From the NCBI GenBank assembly GCA_002430125.1, contig DJBQ01000104.1:3948-16475 (forward strand): a stretch of DNA of 12,528 nucleotides. Reading direction: 5' to 3'. The notes below the pieces were generated by a model. It worked only from the letters and a program-made list of their open reading frames with translations, ran no database searches and was not told where the DNA came from. Below, piece after piece: positions 5,871-12,528 of this stretch. Positions within the stretch are counted from its first letter, which is position 1; each line of letters opens with the position of its first letter. The stretch is from Rhodobacterales bacterium UBA5972 (GTDB lineage: Bacteria; Pseudomonadota; Alphaproteobacteria; Rhodobacterales; Rhodobacteraceae). Position numbers and translations under genes: made by a program.

Positions 5871-6944
5871 TTAAAGCGCGATGTAATGCCCGACATTCGG
5901 CTGCATGATGCCCATTGCAAGATCGCGGTAGGTTTTTAAGGCAGCCTTGGCGCCGGTATCGGTTTTAATCTGCATCCATCCGCCGGATGTGTCGGCAATC
6001 CGTCGCCAAGCCTCGTCGATTCTGCGGTCGATAACACCCGGCCCCCAATCGGCGCGGCGCTTTTCGATCTGGCTTGGCGCAAAGAAAAACCTTGGGCGGG
6101 AGCCGGGCATGTCGCCGGTGGGGGTGAATTTATCCCAGTGACTTGTGCCAACGGCGCAGCTGTAAACCATGTTGTCGCCCAGATGGTGATGCAGGCGACT
6201 GCGCACATCGGCATTGCCGGCCATATCCACATAAACCGACGGGCGCTGGGCGATTTCACCCTCAAGTGCATCATAGGTGGTGATCTGATCGCAGGCATCA
6301 AGGCTGGTGACAAAGGCGCGGTTGCTGTCGGACGTCAGGCCGATGATCGCAGGCACGTCAGGTTTCGCCTCGGCCAGATATTTGGCCAGACCAAGCCCGG
6401 TTTTGCTGGAGGCGGAACCAATGATGATTTGTTCGGCCTTGAACCAGTCATTGTCGGTGAGAAAATCAAACAGCAGGAAAGACGTGGCCAACAGCGGTTG
6501 AAACAATGCGCGCTTGGCGTCCTCGGTTGGGTCGGTCGCACCAACGCGGCGATAGGTGTTATAGACGACAGGCAGGTCTTTTCGGTGCGCGGCCATGTCC
6601 ATCACGGTTGAACTGCCGCGCGCTTGTGGGGTGATCGTCAGATGGCTGGCCATCGGGAAAAACCCGTATAGCCGCGCGCCCTTTGTTAAGGCGTCGCTGT
6701 TGCTGTCAACGACATGCGCAAAGCCCCAAACCGGTACGATTCCCTGGCCGTCAACGCCGGTTGGGAAGAATTTCCAGTAGTGGATTATGTCGCCGGTCGC
6801 TGCGTAGGTGACATTGTTGGTGGTCAGGGAAAAGCCTTCGATTTGCAGAACGGCCTGACCCGGCCCGGCAATTGGGGCCGGGGTTTCAACCAGATTGGCC
6901 CGGCGGATATCTTTGCGGTCAACATGGATTTCAAAGGCTTTCAC
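5871..6944 (-). CDS. DUF2855 family protein (MDR-like)
   Basis: This 357-aa protein matches the DUF2855 family, distant relatives of medium-chain dehydrogenase/reductases. It shows the conserved IEGFSLTTNNVTYAATGD segment and the WKFFPTG pocket near the N-terminus. A Rossmann-like loop IIIGSASSKTGLGLAKYL follows in the middle, and the family-type YSCAVGTSHWDKF comes later. No catalytic-zinc ligands of alcohol dehydrogenases are evident. The biochemical role of DUF2855 is unknown; an NAD(P)H-dependent reductase is plausible. I chose the GTG at 6944 because an AGGAG site lies 6 nt upstream. The longer frame beginning with TTG at 6962 would swallow that site. It is the last gene of the tetR-acyl-CoA dehydrogenase-MDR operon, 29 nt after the MDR gene, which suggests work on the same acyl substrate. 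Confidence 0.85.
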   Translation of the reverse strand: MKAFEIHVDRKDIRRANLVETPAPIAGPGQAVLQIEGFSLTTNNVTYAATGDIIHYWKFFPTGVDGQGIVPVWGFAHVVDSNSDALTKGARLYGFFPMASHLTITPQARGSSTVMDMAAHRKDLPVVYNTYRRVGATDPTEDAKRALFQPLLATSFLLFDFLTDNDWFKAEQIIIGSASSKTGLGLAKYLAEAKPDVPAIIGLTSDSNRAFVTSLDACDQITTYDALEGEIAQRPSVYVDMAGNADVRSRLHHHLGDNMVYSCAVGTSHWDKFTPTGDMPGSRPRFFFAPSQIEKRRADWGPGVIDRRIDEAWRRIADTSGGWMQIKTDTGAKAALKTYRDLAMGIMQPNVGHYIAL

Positions 6945-6973
6945 TGATGTCTCCTGCTGCAAGGCTTTTGGCC

Positions 6974-8008
6974 TTAGTCCATTGTTATCATGATTTTACC
7001 GTCCGGCTGGGCTAGCGCTGCGGGCAATCCGGCAACCACATCTGAAAGCGCTACGCGCGCACTTATATCGGTGTGCCAGCGGCCATCGGCAAAGCGGGCC
7101 TGTACGGCCTGAATCGCCTTCATTTTGGCGGCAAGATCGGTGTTTTGCATCCAACTGACCAGCCAGAAACCTTCAACCCGTTTGCGCATAAAGATCAGTT
7201 GACCGGGTTCCAGCAGTTCCGGGGCTTCAGGCGTCATCTTGCCGTAAATCACCCAATGGCTGTCTTTGCCCATCGCGGCGAACACCTTTGACGACACTGA
7301 ACCGGCGACGCAATCAAGGAAAACGGTGGGGCGTTCGGCCTTAAGTACGGCTTTCAGATCATCGGCAAAACTGGCCGAGGTTTCATTCAGCACATGGCTT
7401 GCGCCAAGGTCTTTCAGTGCGGCAATCGGATCATTGCGGCGCACAAGGCCGATCATCCGTTTACCGGTTTCACGAGCCAAGCCTGCCATCAGCTTGCCAA
7501 GCTGGCTGGCGGCACCGGAGGCGATGAACGCGCCACTTTCGGGCACCAGATCAACCATCGCAGCGGCGGTCAGCGGGTTAACAATCAGGGCGGCCCCGTC
7601 TTCATCGCGCAGATCAGGGCGCAGCGGGATAACGACAGCGGCGTCGGCTGCAACATATTGCGCCCAAGCGCCGGAACCGGCCGCCACAAAGGCGACGCGG
7701 GTGCCGATCAGTGATTGCGCATAAGCGCCGTTGCCCGCCACCACGGTGCCAACACCTTCAAACCCGGCAGGCGCACCTTCAACCCTTGGTTGGCCGTAAC
7801 CACCTTGGATGAACGCCAGATCGGATGGGTTGACCATGGCGGCTTTGACCTTGATCAGCACCTGATCGACGCCGGGGGCGGGGGTGGCAACCGTGGCCTG
7901 TTCCAGCCAACGCGCCACGTCGCGCACTTGGCTGGCAGGCAACGCGTCGGGGGCATAGCCGCCTTGGCGCAGGATGACTGCGTTCATTTTTGCCGGAAGT
8001 TCGCTCAT
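6974..8008 (-). CDS. Zinc-free MDR oxidoreductase, quinone/enoyl reductase-like
   Basis: This 344-aa protein has the medium-chain dehydrogenase/reductase layout. An N-terminal GroES-like domain contains MVNPSDLAFIQGGYG (58-72) and GFEGVGTVV (82-90). A Rossmann domain has the cofactor loop IASGAASQLGKLMAG (162-176), and Arg190-Arg191 near the expected adenosine-phosphate site suggests NADPH. It lacks the Cys/His zinc sites of alcohol dehydrogenases. The NPSD and IQGxYG segments resemble mitochondrial MECR (trans-2-enoyl-CoA reductase) and quinone oxidoreductases, so enoyl-CoA reduction is a fair guess. The ATG at 8008 overlaps the stop of the acyl-CoA dehydrogenase gene by one base (TGATG), and an AGGA site lies 9 nt upstream. 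An inner ATG at 7987 is possible but less well placed. Translational coupling points to a shared pathway with that gene. Confidence 0.88.
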   Translation of the reverse strand: MSELPAKMNAVILRQGGYAPDALPASQVRDVARWLEQATVATPAPGVDQVLIKVKAAMVNPSDLAFIQGGYGQPRVEGAPAGFEGVGTVVAGNGAYAQSLIGTRVAFVAAGSGAWAQYVAADAAVVIPLRPDLRDEDGAALIVNPLTAAAMVDLVPESGAFIASGAASQLGKLMAGLARETGKRMIGLVRRNDPIAALKDLGASHVLNETSASFADDLKAVLKAERPTVFLDCVAGSVSSKVFAAMGKDSHWVIYGKMTPEAPELLEPGQLIFMRKRVEGFWLVSWMQNTDLAAKMKAIQAVQARFADGRWHTDISARVALSDVVAGLPAALAQPDGKIMITMD

Positions 8009-9237
8009 CAGATTTTTTCCTGCGTGTGTTTCTTAAGTTCAGCGCGCGCAACCTGCATCCGGTGAACCGCATCCGGACCATCGGCAAGCCTGAGCGTGCG
8101 CACATGGGTCCATTGACGCGCCAGCGGCGTGTCTTGCGAAATCCCCTGTGCGCCGTACATCTGCACGGCCTCGTCGGTGATTTTTAGTGCGATCAGCGGC
8201 GCCACAACCTTGATCATGGAAATCCACGGGGCGGCGGCACGGCCATCACCCTGATCCATCATCCACGCGGCTTTCAGACACAACAAACGCGCCTGCTCGA
8301 TCTCCATCCGGCTGTTGGCGATAATGTCGAAATTGCCTCCCAGCTTGACGATCGGTTTGCCAAACGCCACGCGGTTAAGGCCGCGTTTGCACATATGTTC
8401 GAGCGCCTTTTCCGCCTGACCAATCGCGCGCATGCAGTGGTGGATACGGCCAGGGCCAAGCCGCCCTTGAGCGATTTCAAAGCCACGCCCTTCGCCCAGC
8501 AGCAACGCGCTGGCTGGCACGCGCACATTGGTAAAGCGCATGTGCAAATGGCCGTGCGGCGCGTCATCCTCGCCGTAAACCTGCATGGCGCGGACTTTTT
8601 CAACGCCGGGCGCATCCGCAGGCACAAGGATCATGCCTTGTTGTTGGTGCTTTGAGCGGCTGGCGTTCGGGGTTGCGACCATCACGATGTAAATTTTGCA
8701 GCGCGGATCGCCAGCACCTGACGACCACCACTTTTCGCCGTTCAGGATATACTCGTCGCCATCGCGTACGCAGGACATGCCAACATTGGTGGCGTCCGAA
8801 CTGGCGACATCAGGTTCAGTCATCAGATAGGCCGAACGGATTTCGCCGTTAAGCAGCGGTTTTAACCACTTTTCCTTGTGCTCGGGCGTGCCGTAACGTT
8901 CCAGCACTTCCATATTGCCGGTATCAGGGGCAGAGCAGTTGAACACCTCGGCCCCAAGATGCGCTTTGCCCATTTCCTCGGCCAGATAGGCGTATTCAAC
9001 CGTCGTCAGGCCATAGCCGTTTTTGCTGTCGGTCAGCCAGAAATTCCACAGGCCCGCTGCCTTGGCTTTGGCTTTAAGGCCTTCCAGAATTTCGGTTTGA
9101 CGGGCCGTGAACTGCCAGCGGTCGCCTTTGTTGATCTCTTCGATATATTCGTCTTCCAGCGGCAGAACTTCGTCGCGGATCATTGCCGTGACTTTATCCA
9201 GAAGCGGTTGCAGGCGTTCGGTTTTTCCAAGGTTCAT
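8008..9237 (-). CDS. ACAD10/11-type acyl-CoA dehydrogenase homologue
   Basis: This 409-aa protein has the complete acyl-CoA dehydrogenase fold. It carries strings I recognise from human ACAD11: [14 protein letters not shown] (99-112), [13 protein letters not shown] (139-151), [14 protein letters not shown] (169-182), [20 protein letters not shown] (248-267) and [11 protein letters not shown] (382-392). In classic members such as MCAD the catalytic base is the Glu of a YEGT-like motif. The aligned residue here is Asp386 in LADGP, as in ACAD10/11, so ordinary alpha-beta dehydrogenation is doubtful. Bacterial relatives such as LvaC act on 4-phosphoacyl-CoA made by an APH kinase, and this locus encodes such a kinase at 11306. 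The ATG at 9237 was chosen over the frame opening at 9312 because homology begins with the amphipathic [13 protein letters not shown] and an AGGA site precedes it. The gene follows tetR by 19 nt and overlaps the MDR gene by one base. Confidence 0.93.
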   Translation of the reverse strand: MNLGKTERLQPLLDKVTAMIRDEVLPLEDEYIEEINKGDRWQFTARQTEILEGLKAKAKAAGLWNFWLTDSKNGYGLTTVEYAYLAEEMGKAHLGAEVFNCSAPDTGNMEVLERYGTPEHKEKWLKPLLNGEIRSAYLMTEPDVASSDATNVGMSCVRDGDEYILNGEKWWSSGAGDPRCKIYIVMVATPNASRSKHQQQGMILVPADAPGVEKVRAMQVYGEDDAPHGHLHMRFTNVRVPASALLLGEGRGFEIAQGRLGPGRIHHCMRAIGQAEKALEHMCKRGLNRVAFGKPIVKLGGNFDIIANSRMEIEQARLLCLKAAWMMDQGDGRAAAPWISMIKVVAPLIALKITDEAVQMYGAQGISQDTPLARQWTHVRTLRLADGPDAVHRMQVARAELKKHTQEKI

Positions 9238-9256
9238 AATCGGGTTCCTTTGTGGT

Positions 9257-9892
9257 TTATGGGGTGGTCGCGCCAAGGGCGCGTTGGGCCATATCGACCA
9301 GTTCACTGGCAATTTGGCGGCGGTCTTTGTCGGTTTCGTCCGGTCGCGGGCTGTACCAGTAAATCGAGCTGTTCAATATGGTGATGACGGTGTGAAGGGC
9401 GATTGACAAGGTCTTAAAGCGAAAGGCGCCGCTGGCTTTGCCCTGCTCCAAAACCTCGCGGAACATATCTTCGAATGCACGGCGATCACCGATGAATTCG
9501 TCCATTATGGCATCGTGCCCGGCGGCTTTGTCACGGGTCATGTGGGTGTGCAGGCTGTCAAACAATGCCCGTTGATAAGGCTGTTCGGCCATCATGTTCA
9601 GGGCATGTGCATCTGCCATCAGGCGAAATTTTTGAGCGGGTGGCAGGTTGCTGTCAAATCCGTCGCGGATCGCCGCGAAGTTGATATCCATCGCGCGTTT
9701 GCGTACCGCATGCATCAGTTCGGATTTCGAGTTGAAATAGTGGTAAATCCGCCCCTTGGTTGCCCCCATATGGCGCGCCACATCATCAAGCGTGCTGCCA
9801 GCATAGCCTTTTTCCATAAAACATATCGCGGCGGCATCCAGCACTTGCTGCGGGGCATTTCGTGGTGATTTGTCAGCAAAGGTCAGGGGCAC
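9257..9892 (-). CDS. TetR/AcrR family transcriptional repressor
   Basis: With the GTG start at 9892 the protein is 211 aa, normal for TetR. The N-terminal DNA-binding domain reads [20 protein letters not shown] (20-39) and then [19 protein letters not shown] (41-59), an almost ideal TetR helix-turn-helix. The C-terminal helical domain (about 75-211) would bind the inducer, typically an acyl-CoA or its acid in catabolic clusters like this one. The frame remains open to a TTG at 9970, but that longer form would start inside the palindromic operator and promoter, so GTG is preferred despite a weak ribosome site. The gene heads the leftward operon, with the acyl-CoA dehydrogenase gene 19 nt downstream. 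It probably represses both this operon and the divergent SDR operon, lifting repression when the pathway substrate is present. Confidence 0.9.
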   Translation of the reverse strand: MPLTFADKSPRNAPQQVLDAAAICFMEKGYAGSTLDDVARHMGATKGRIYHYFNSKSELMHAVRKRAMDINFAAIRDGFDSNLPPAQKFRLMADAHALNMMAEQPYQRALFDSLHTHMTRDKAAGHDAIMDEFIGDRRAFEDMFREVLEQGKASGAFRFKTLSIALHTVITILNSSIYWYSPRPDETDKDRRQIASELVDMAQRALGATTP

Positions 9893-9923
9893 GAGTTTGT
9901 TTGCGTCCGTTCGGAATTTTGTC

Positions 9924-9953
9924 TTTACAAGCGATACCCAACAGAAACATACT
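9924..9953 (+). promoter_or_regulatory. Predicted promoter of the rightward SDR operon
   Basis: TTTACA (9924-9929, 5 of 6 against the -35 consensus) is followed after 18 nt by CATACT (9948-9953, 4 of 6 against the -10 consensus). The -10 box lies in the left arm of the palindrome at 9946-9965, so repressor binding would exclude RNA polymerase. Transcription would start near 9960, leaving a leader of about 48 nt with a GGAGG ribosome site at 9998-10002. The assignment rests only on consensus and position. Confidence 0.4.
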
Positions 9954-9965
9954 GGTGGGTATGTT
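9946..9965. promoter_or_regulatory. Palindromic operator, probable TetR binding site
   Basis: AACATAC (9946-9952) and GTATGTT (9959-9965) are perfect reverse complements around the 6-bp centre TGGTGG, a 20-bp dyad. It is the only clear palindrome I found in the spacer between the divergent tetR and SDR genes, and it sits where the autoregulatory operator of a TetR protein is expected. A TTGACA on the minus strand (9970-9965) abuts it and could be the -35 box of tetR, although no good -10 follows. Binding by the neighbouring TetR is inferred from location. Confidence 0.65.
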
Positions 9966-10007
9966 GTCAATCGCCGGATTTCCGGTCGGTGGGTTTTGGA
10001 GGATTAA

Positions 10008-10829
10008 ATGGATCTGAATTTGCTTTTTGGCCTGACGGGTAAAACCGCTGTGGTCACTGGTGGTGGTACGGGCATCGGGCGGATGGTGGTCGAAGCGCTG
10101 GCAATGGCCGGCGCGCGGGTGCTGACCTGTTCGCGCAAAATCGATTCGGTTCAATCTGCGGCAGACGCCGTGAACGCGCTGGGTTATCCGGGCTCGGTCG
10201 AGGCATTTGCCGGGAATGTTGGCACGGAAGAGGGCATTCAGGCCATCGTTGCCGAAGTGCGGTCGCGGACTGACAGTCTGAACATTCTGGTCAATAACGC
10301 CGGGATCACCTGGGGCGCGCCGATGGGGCAGTTTCCCCATAAGGCATGGCAAAAGGTGATGGCGGTGAATGTGGACGGGTTGTTTCATTTAACGCAAAGT
10401 CTGCTTGGGGATTTGAAACAAGGCGCCAGCCACGATGATCCGGCACGCGTGATCAATCTGGGTTCGGTGATGGGATCGGCGGCTATGGGGGACGGCGCTT
10501 ATTCTTATGCAGCCAGCAAGGCGGCCGTGCATCATCTGACGCGAATATTGGGCAAGGAACTGGCGGGTTCTAAAATTACCGTCAACGCATTTGCCCCCGG
10601 ACCGTTTCGATCAAACATGACGGCATTTGCCACCGGACGGGATGAACAGTCGGAAAAAGTCGGGGCCGATGTGCCGCTGGGCCGTGTCGGCGCGCCCGAA
10701 GATATCGCGGCGGCAACGCTGTTTTTATGCGGTCGCGGTGGGTCTTACACCACGGGTGCGATTGTTCCATTGTGTGGCGGCATCCACTTACAGACCGCGC
10801 CAAACATCTTTCAATCAGCTTTGGAGTAG
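10008..10829 (+). CDS. Short-chain dehydrogenase/reductase (classical SDR, RhlG-like)
   Basis: This 273-aa protein is a classical SDR with every hallmark: cofactor loop TGGGTGIG (17-24), NNAG (97-100 region), the structural Asn in AVNVDG (near 121), Ser153 in LGSVMGS, the catalytic pair Tyr167-x3-Lys171 (YSYAASK), and PGPF after the active site. Cys41-Ser-Arg43 (TCSRK) at the end of beta-strand 2 suggests NADP(H). The sequence resembles RhlG/FabG-type oxidoreductases acting on hydroxyacyl or ketoacyl groups. In the present locus it could reduce a 4-oxoacyl-CoA, as LvaD does in levulinate breakdown, or oxidise a 3-hydroxyacyl-CoA; which one is not visible. A strong GGAGG ribosome site stands 5 nt before the ATG. 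It is the first gene of the rightward operon, and the MaoC-like gene follows after 6 nt. Confidence 0.92.
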   Translation: MDLNLLFGLTGKTAVVTGGGTGIGRMVVEALAMAGARVLTCSRKIDSVQSAADAVNALGYPGSVEAFAGNVGTEEGIQAIVAEVRSRTDSLNILVNNAGITWGAPMGQFPHKAWQKVMAVNVDGLFHLTQSLLGDLKQGASHDDPARVINLGSVMGSAAMGDGAYSYAASKAAVHHLTRILGKELAGSKITVNAFAPGPFRSNMTAFATGRDEQSEKVGADVPLGRVGAPEDIAAATLFLCGRGGSYTTGAIVPLCGGIHLQTAPNIFQSALE

Positions 10830-10835
10830 CAACCG

Positions 10836-11294
10836 ATGATCACAATCGAAGAATTTGCAGCAAAGGCCGGCAGCAAACTGGGAACATCCGACTGGTTTCT
10901 GATCGATCAGGGCAGGATTAACAAGTTCGCGGAAGTCACGGAAGATTATCAGTTTATCCATGTCGACGATGCCCGTGCCAAGGCGGAAACGTCGTTTGGC
11001 GGTACGATTGCCCATGGGTTTCTGACTTTGTCATTGCTCAGCTATCTGAATGCCACGATCTTTCCCGATCTGGCAAATCGCGTGATGACGTTCAATTATG
11101 GCATGAACAAAGTGCGTTTCCTGAACCCGGTGAAGGTGAATGCACGCATTCGCTCGCATCTGTCATTGGTTTCGGTGGTGGAAAAAGCTGGCGGGCGGCA
11201 TCTGTGCACGTTTGAAACCTCGGTCGAGATTGAAGGCGAGGACATTCCGGCGCTGGTGGCCGAGCAGTTGGCAATGCATGTGATCACAAAATAG
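10836..11294 (+). CDS. MaoC family dehydratase/hydratase (NodN-like)
   Basis: This 152-aa single hot-dog-domain protein carries the hydratase-2 active site: Asp37 and His42 in [10 protein letters not shown] (35-44), followed by the substrate helix [16 protein letters not shown] (54-69). Proteins of this class, such as PhaJ and NodN-like MaoC proteins, hydrate trans-2-enoyl-CoA to (R)-3-hydroxyacyl-CoA. The conserved GD-x-NP around the catalytic residues is replaced by EDYQFIH, which is usual in the NodN-like subgroup. The GGAG ribosome site overlaps the end of the SDR gene, and the ATG comes 6 nt after its stop, so the two are co-translated. In this operon it probably handles an enoyl-CoA intermediate made by the ACAD11-like enzyme or consumed by the MDR reductase. 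It ends 11 nt before the kinase gene. Confidence 0.92.
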   Translation: MITIEEFAAKAGSKLGTSDWFLIDQGRINKFAEVTEDYQFIHVDDARAKAETSFGGTIAHGFLTLSLLSYLNATIFPDLANRVMTFNYGMNKVRFLNPVKVNARIRSHLSLVSVVEKAGGRHLCTFETSVEIEGEDIPALVAEQLAMHVITK

Positions 11295-11305
11295 AACGGG
11301 TAGTA

Positions 11306-12331
11306 ATGGTGAAGCCAGATGACCAAAATATTCAGGATATAAAAGAGCTTGGTGCCTATCTTGAAGGTAATATCCTTGGGTTTCGTGGCCTAGAAAGTGC
11401 AGCGAAATTCGGTGATGGGCAATCTAATCCATCCTATCATCTGAAAGCATCGTCGGGTGAGTATGTCCTGCGCGCCAAGCCAACTGGCGATCTGTTGAAA
11501 TCAGCGCATCAGGTGGATCGTGAATACCGTGTGATGAAGGCACTGGCGGGCAGCGATGTGCCGGTCCCGCGTATGGATCACCTTGCGGATGCAGAAAATC
11601 CGCTGGGTCGGACGTTCTTTGTTATGGAATATCTCAACGGACGGATATTTTGGGATCCCGCACTGCCTGACTGTGGAAAAGCTGAACGCGGCGCTATTTA
11701 CGACAGTATGAACAAGACGTTGGCGGCATTGCATAATGTGGATATCTTAGCCCTTGGCTTGTCGGATTTTGGCCGCCCCGGCAATTACTTTGCCCGGCAA
11801 ACCGATCGCTGGGTCAAGCAATACCGGTCTTCGGCTTTGGAACCCAGTGCGGAAATGGACCGGCTGATAGACTGGTTGAACGCCCATATGGTGGACGACG
11901 AGACCTCCACTTTGGTTCACGGAGACTTTCGGCTTGATAATATGATCTTTGCCCACGACCGCCCCGAAGTGATCGCGGTTTTGGATTGGGAACTGTCGAC
12001 ACTTGGGCATCCGCTGGCCGATTTGGCTTATCAATGTATGCAATGGCGGCTGCCGCATTCATCGGGTATGCGCGGGTTAGGCGGGCTTGATCGTGCGGCG
12101 TTGGGATTGCCAACAGAAGCAGAATATATCGCAACCTATTGCGCACGCAGGGGAATTCCTGAAATTGAAAACTGGCCATTTTTTCTGGCGTTTTCGTTCT
12201 TTCGGTTGGCTGCGATCCTGCAAGGTGTCGTGCGCCGCGCGGATGACGGCAATGCCAGCAACCCGACGCGGGCGCGGGAAATGGCCAAGGCAATCCCGGT
12301 ACTGGCCAGCATGGCAAATGAACTTATTTAG
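11306..12331 (+). CDS. APH-fold kinase, homologous to the N-terminal half of ACAD10/11
   Basis: This 341-aa protein has the aminoglycoside-phosphotransferase / choline-kinase fold. A nucleotide loop lies at [12 protein letters not shown] (35-46). The ATP-binding Lys58 is in VLRAKP, and Glu73 is in [10 protein letters not shown]. The catalytic loop is VHGDFRLDN (204-212), with Asp207 and Asn212, and the Mg-binding motif is [18 protein letters not shown] (225-242). The strings [32 protein letters not shown] and [14 protein letters not shown] closely track the kinase half of human ACAD11. They make antibiotic resistance unlikely. Homologues such as LvaA phosphorylate the 4-hydroxyl of hydroxyacyl-CoA, which prepares it for an ACAD-type partner. 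That partner is encoded on the opposite strand at 8008-9237. The ribosome site before the ATG is weak. The first 40 codons are noticeably richer in A and T than the flanking genes. Confidence 0.93.
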   Translation: MVKPDDQNIQDIKELGAYLEGNILGFRGLESAAKFGDGQSNPSYHLKASSGEYVLRAKPTGDLLKSAHQVDREYRVMKALAGSDVPVPRMDHLADAENPLGRTFFVMEYLNGRIFWDPALPDCGKAERGAIYDSMNKTLAALHNVDILALGLSDFGRPGNYFARQTDRWVKQYRSSALEPSAEMDRLIDWLNAHMVDDETSTLVHGDFRLDNMIFAHDRPEVIAVLDWELSTLGHPLADLAYQCMQWRLPHSSGMRGLGGLDRAALGLPTEAEYIATYCARRGIPEIENWPFFLAFSFFRLAAILQGVVRRADDGNASNPTRAREMAKAIPVLASMANELI

Positions 12332-12342
12332 GGAGGTTGATC

Positions 12343-12528
12343 ATGCGATTTGATGGAACGACAGTGTTAATTACCGGTGCAACCGGCGGGTTTGGCAGCC
12401 ATACGGCCCGACGTTTTGCTGAGCTTGGCGCACGACTTGTTTTGGGGGATCTGAACGCCGAACCGTTGGAAACACTCGCGAAAACTTTCACGAGTGATGT
12501 GATCACATTGGCCGGCGACGTCCGCGAC
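12343..12528 (+). CDS. Second short-chain dehydrogenase/reductase, 5' part only
   Basis: The first 62 codons are visible before the window ends. They encode the start of a classical SDR: beta-strand TVLITGATGGFGSHTARRFA (7-26), with the cofactor loop TGATGGFG (11-18), and then LVLGDLN (32-38). Asp36, at the end of the second strand, favours NAD(H) over NADP(H), unlike the first SDR of this operon. That would suit an oxidative step such as 3-hydroxyacyl-CoA dehydrogenation, but the active site lies outside the window. A strong GGGAGG ribosome site begins at the last base of the kinase stop codon, and 11 nt separate the genes, so it belongs to the same operon, which continues to the right. Confidence 0.9.
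   Translation, partial: MRFDGTTVLITGATGGFGSHTARRFAELGARLVLGDLNAEPLETLAKTFTSDVITLAGDVRD

Noticed and set aside
8878..9384. Plus-strand frame of 168 codons
   Set aside because: It is antisense to the acyl-CoA dehydrogenase and tetR genes, both well supported.
9893..9970. TetR start at the TTG at 9970
   Set aside because: It would place the coding region over the operator dyad and the likely promoters; the added residues do not look like a TetR N-terminus.
11306..12331. Aminoglycoside resistance phosphotransferase
   Set aside because: The fold is shared, but the sequence tracks the kinase half of ACAD10/11 and the gene sits in an acyl-CoA operon.
1..12528. CRISPR array, tRNA, rRNA, transposase or prophage genes
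   Set aside because: No regularly spaced repeats, RNA gene cores or transposase motifs were seen on either strand; the window is almost completely filled by the genes listed.

Overview
The window looks like chromosomal DNA from an alphaproteobacterium, most probably a Rhodobacterales (roseobacter-type) species. This is inferred from the protein families (a dithiol ArsR regulator of the SqrR/BigR type, a short TraR/DksA protein, an ACAD11-like enzyme), the moderately high GC content and the tight gene packing. No rRNA, tRNA, insertion sequence, CRISPR array or phage gene was seen.

Region 1 (2-871) is the 3' end of a Sel1-like hypothetical gene, convergent with the next operon.

Region 2 (878-5249) is a reactive-sulfur module. 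A leftward operon starts at 4787 and encodes a persulfide-dioxygenase-like metallo-beta-lactamase protein, two half-size YeeE/YedE membrane proteins, a DUF442/Blh-type Cys phosphatase or sulfurtransferase, and a SulP anion transporter. The first three genes overlap by 1 and 4 nt, and only 3 nt separates the third from the fourth. A divergent ArsR-family gene (4911-5249) encodes a repressor with two cysteines spaced exactly as in the sulfide sensors SqrR and BigR. The 123-bp spacer carries AT-rich dyads suited to be its operator. The likely job is sensing sulfide or persulfide, oxidising persulfide, and moving sulfur compounds across the inner membrane.

Region 3 (5250-5867) holds a short TraR/DksA zinc-finger gene and a 64-aa protein of unknown function, preceded by an AT-rich inverted repeat.

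Region 4 (5871-12528) is a divergent acyl-CoA catabolic locus. Leftward: a TetR repressor, an ACAD10/11-type acyl-CoA dehydrogenase homologue, a zinc-free MDR reductase and a DUF2855 MDR-like protein. Rightward: an SDR, a MaoC-type hydratase, an APH-fold kinase and the start of a second SDR that runs off the window. A palindrome (arms AACATAC and GTATGTT) between tetR and the first SDR is the probable operator.

The kinase and the dehydrogenase closely resemble the two halves of the animal fusion protein ACAD11, and they parallel LvaA and LvaC of the bacterial levulinate pathway. The locus may therefore degrade 4-hydroxy (or 4-oxo) acids by phosphorylating the 4-hydroxyacyl-CoA and removing the phosphate. 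This is an inference from homology; the substrate is unknown.
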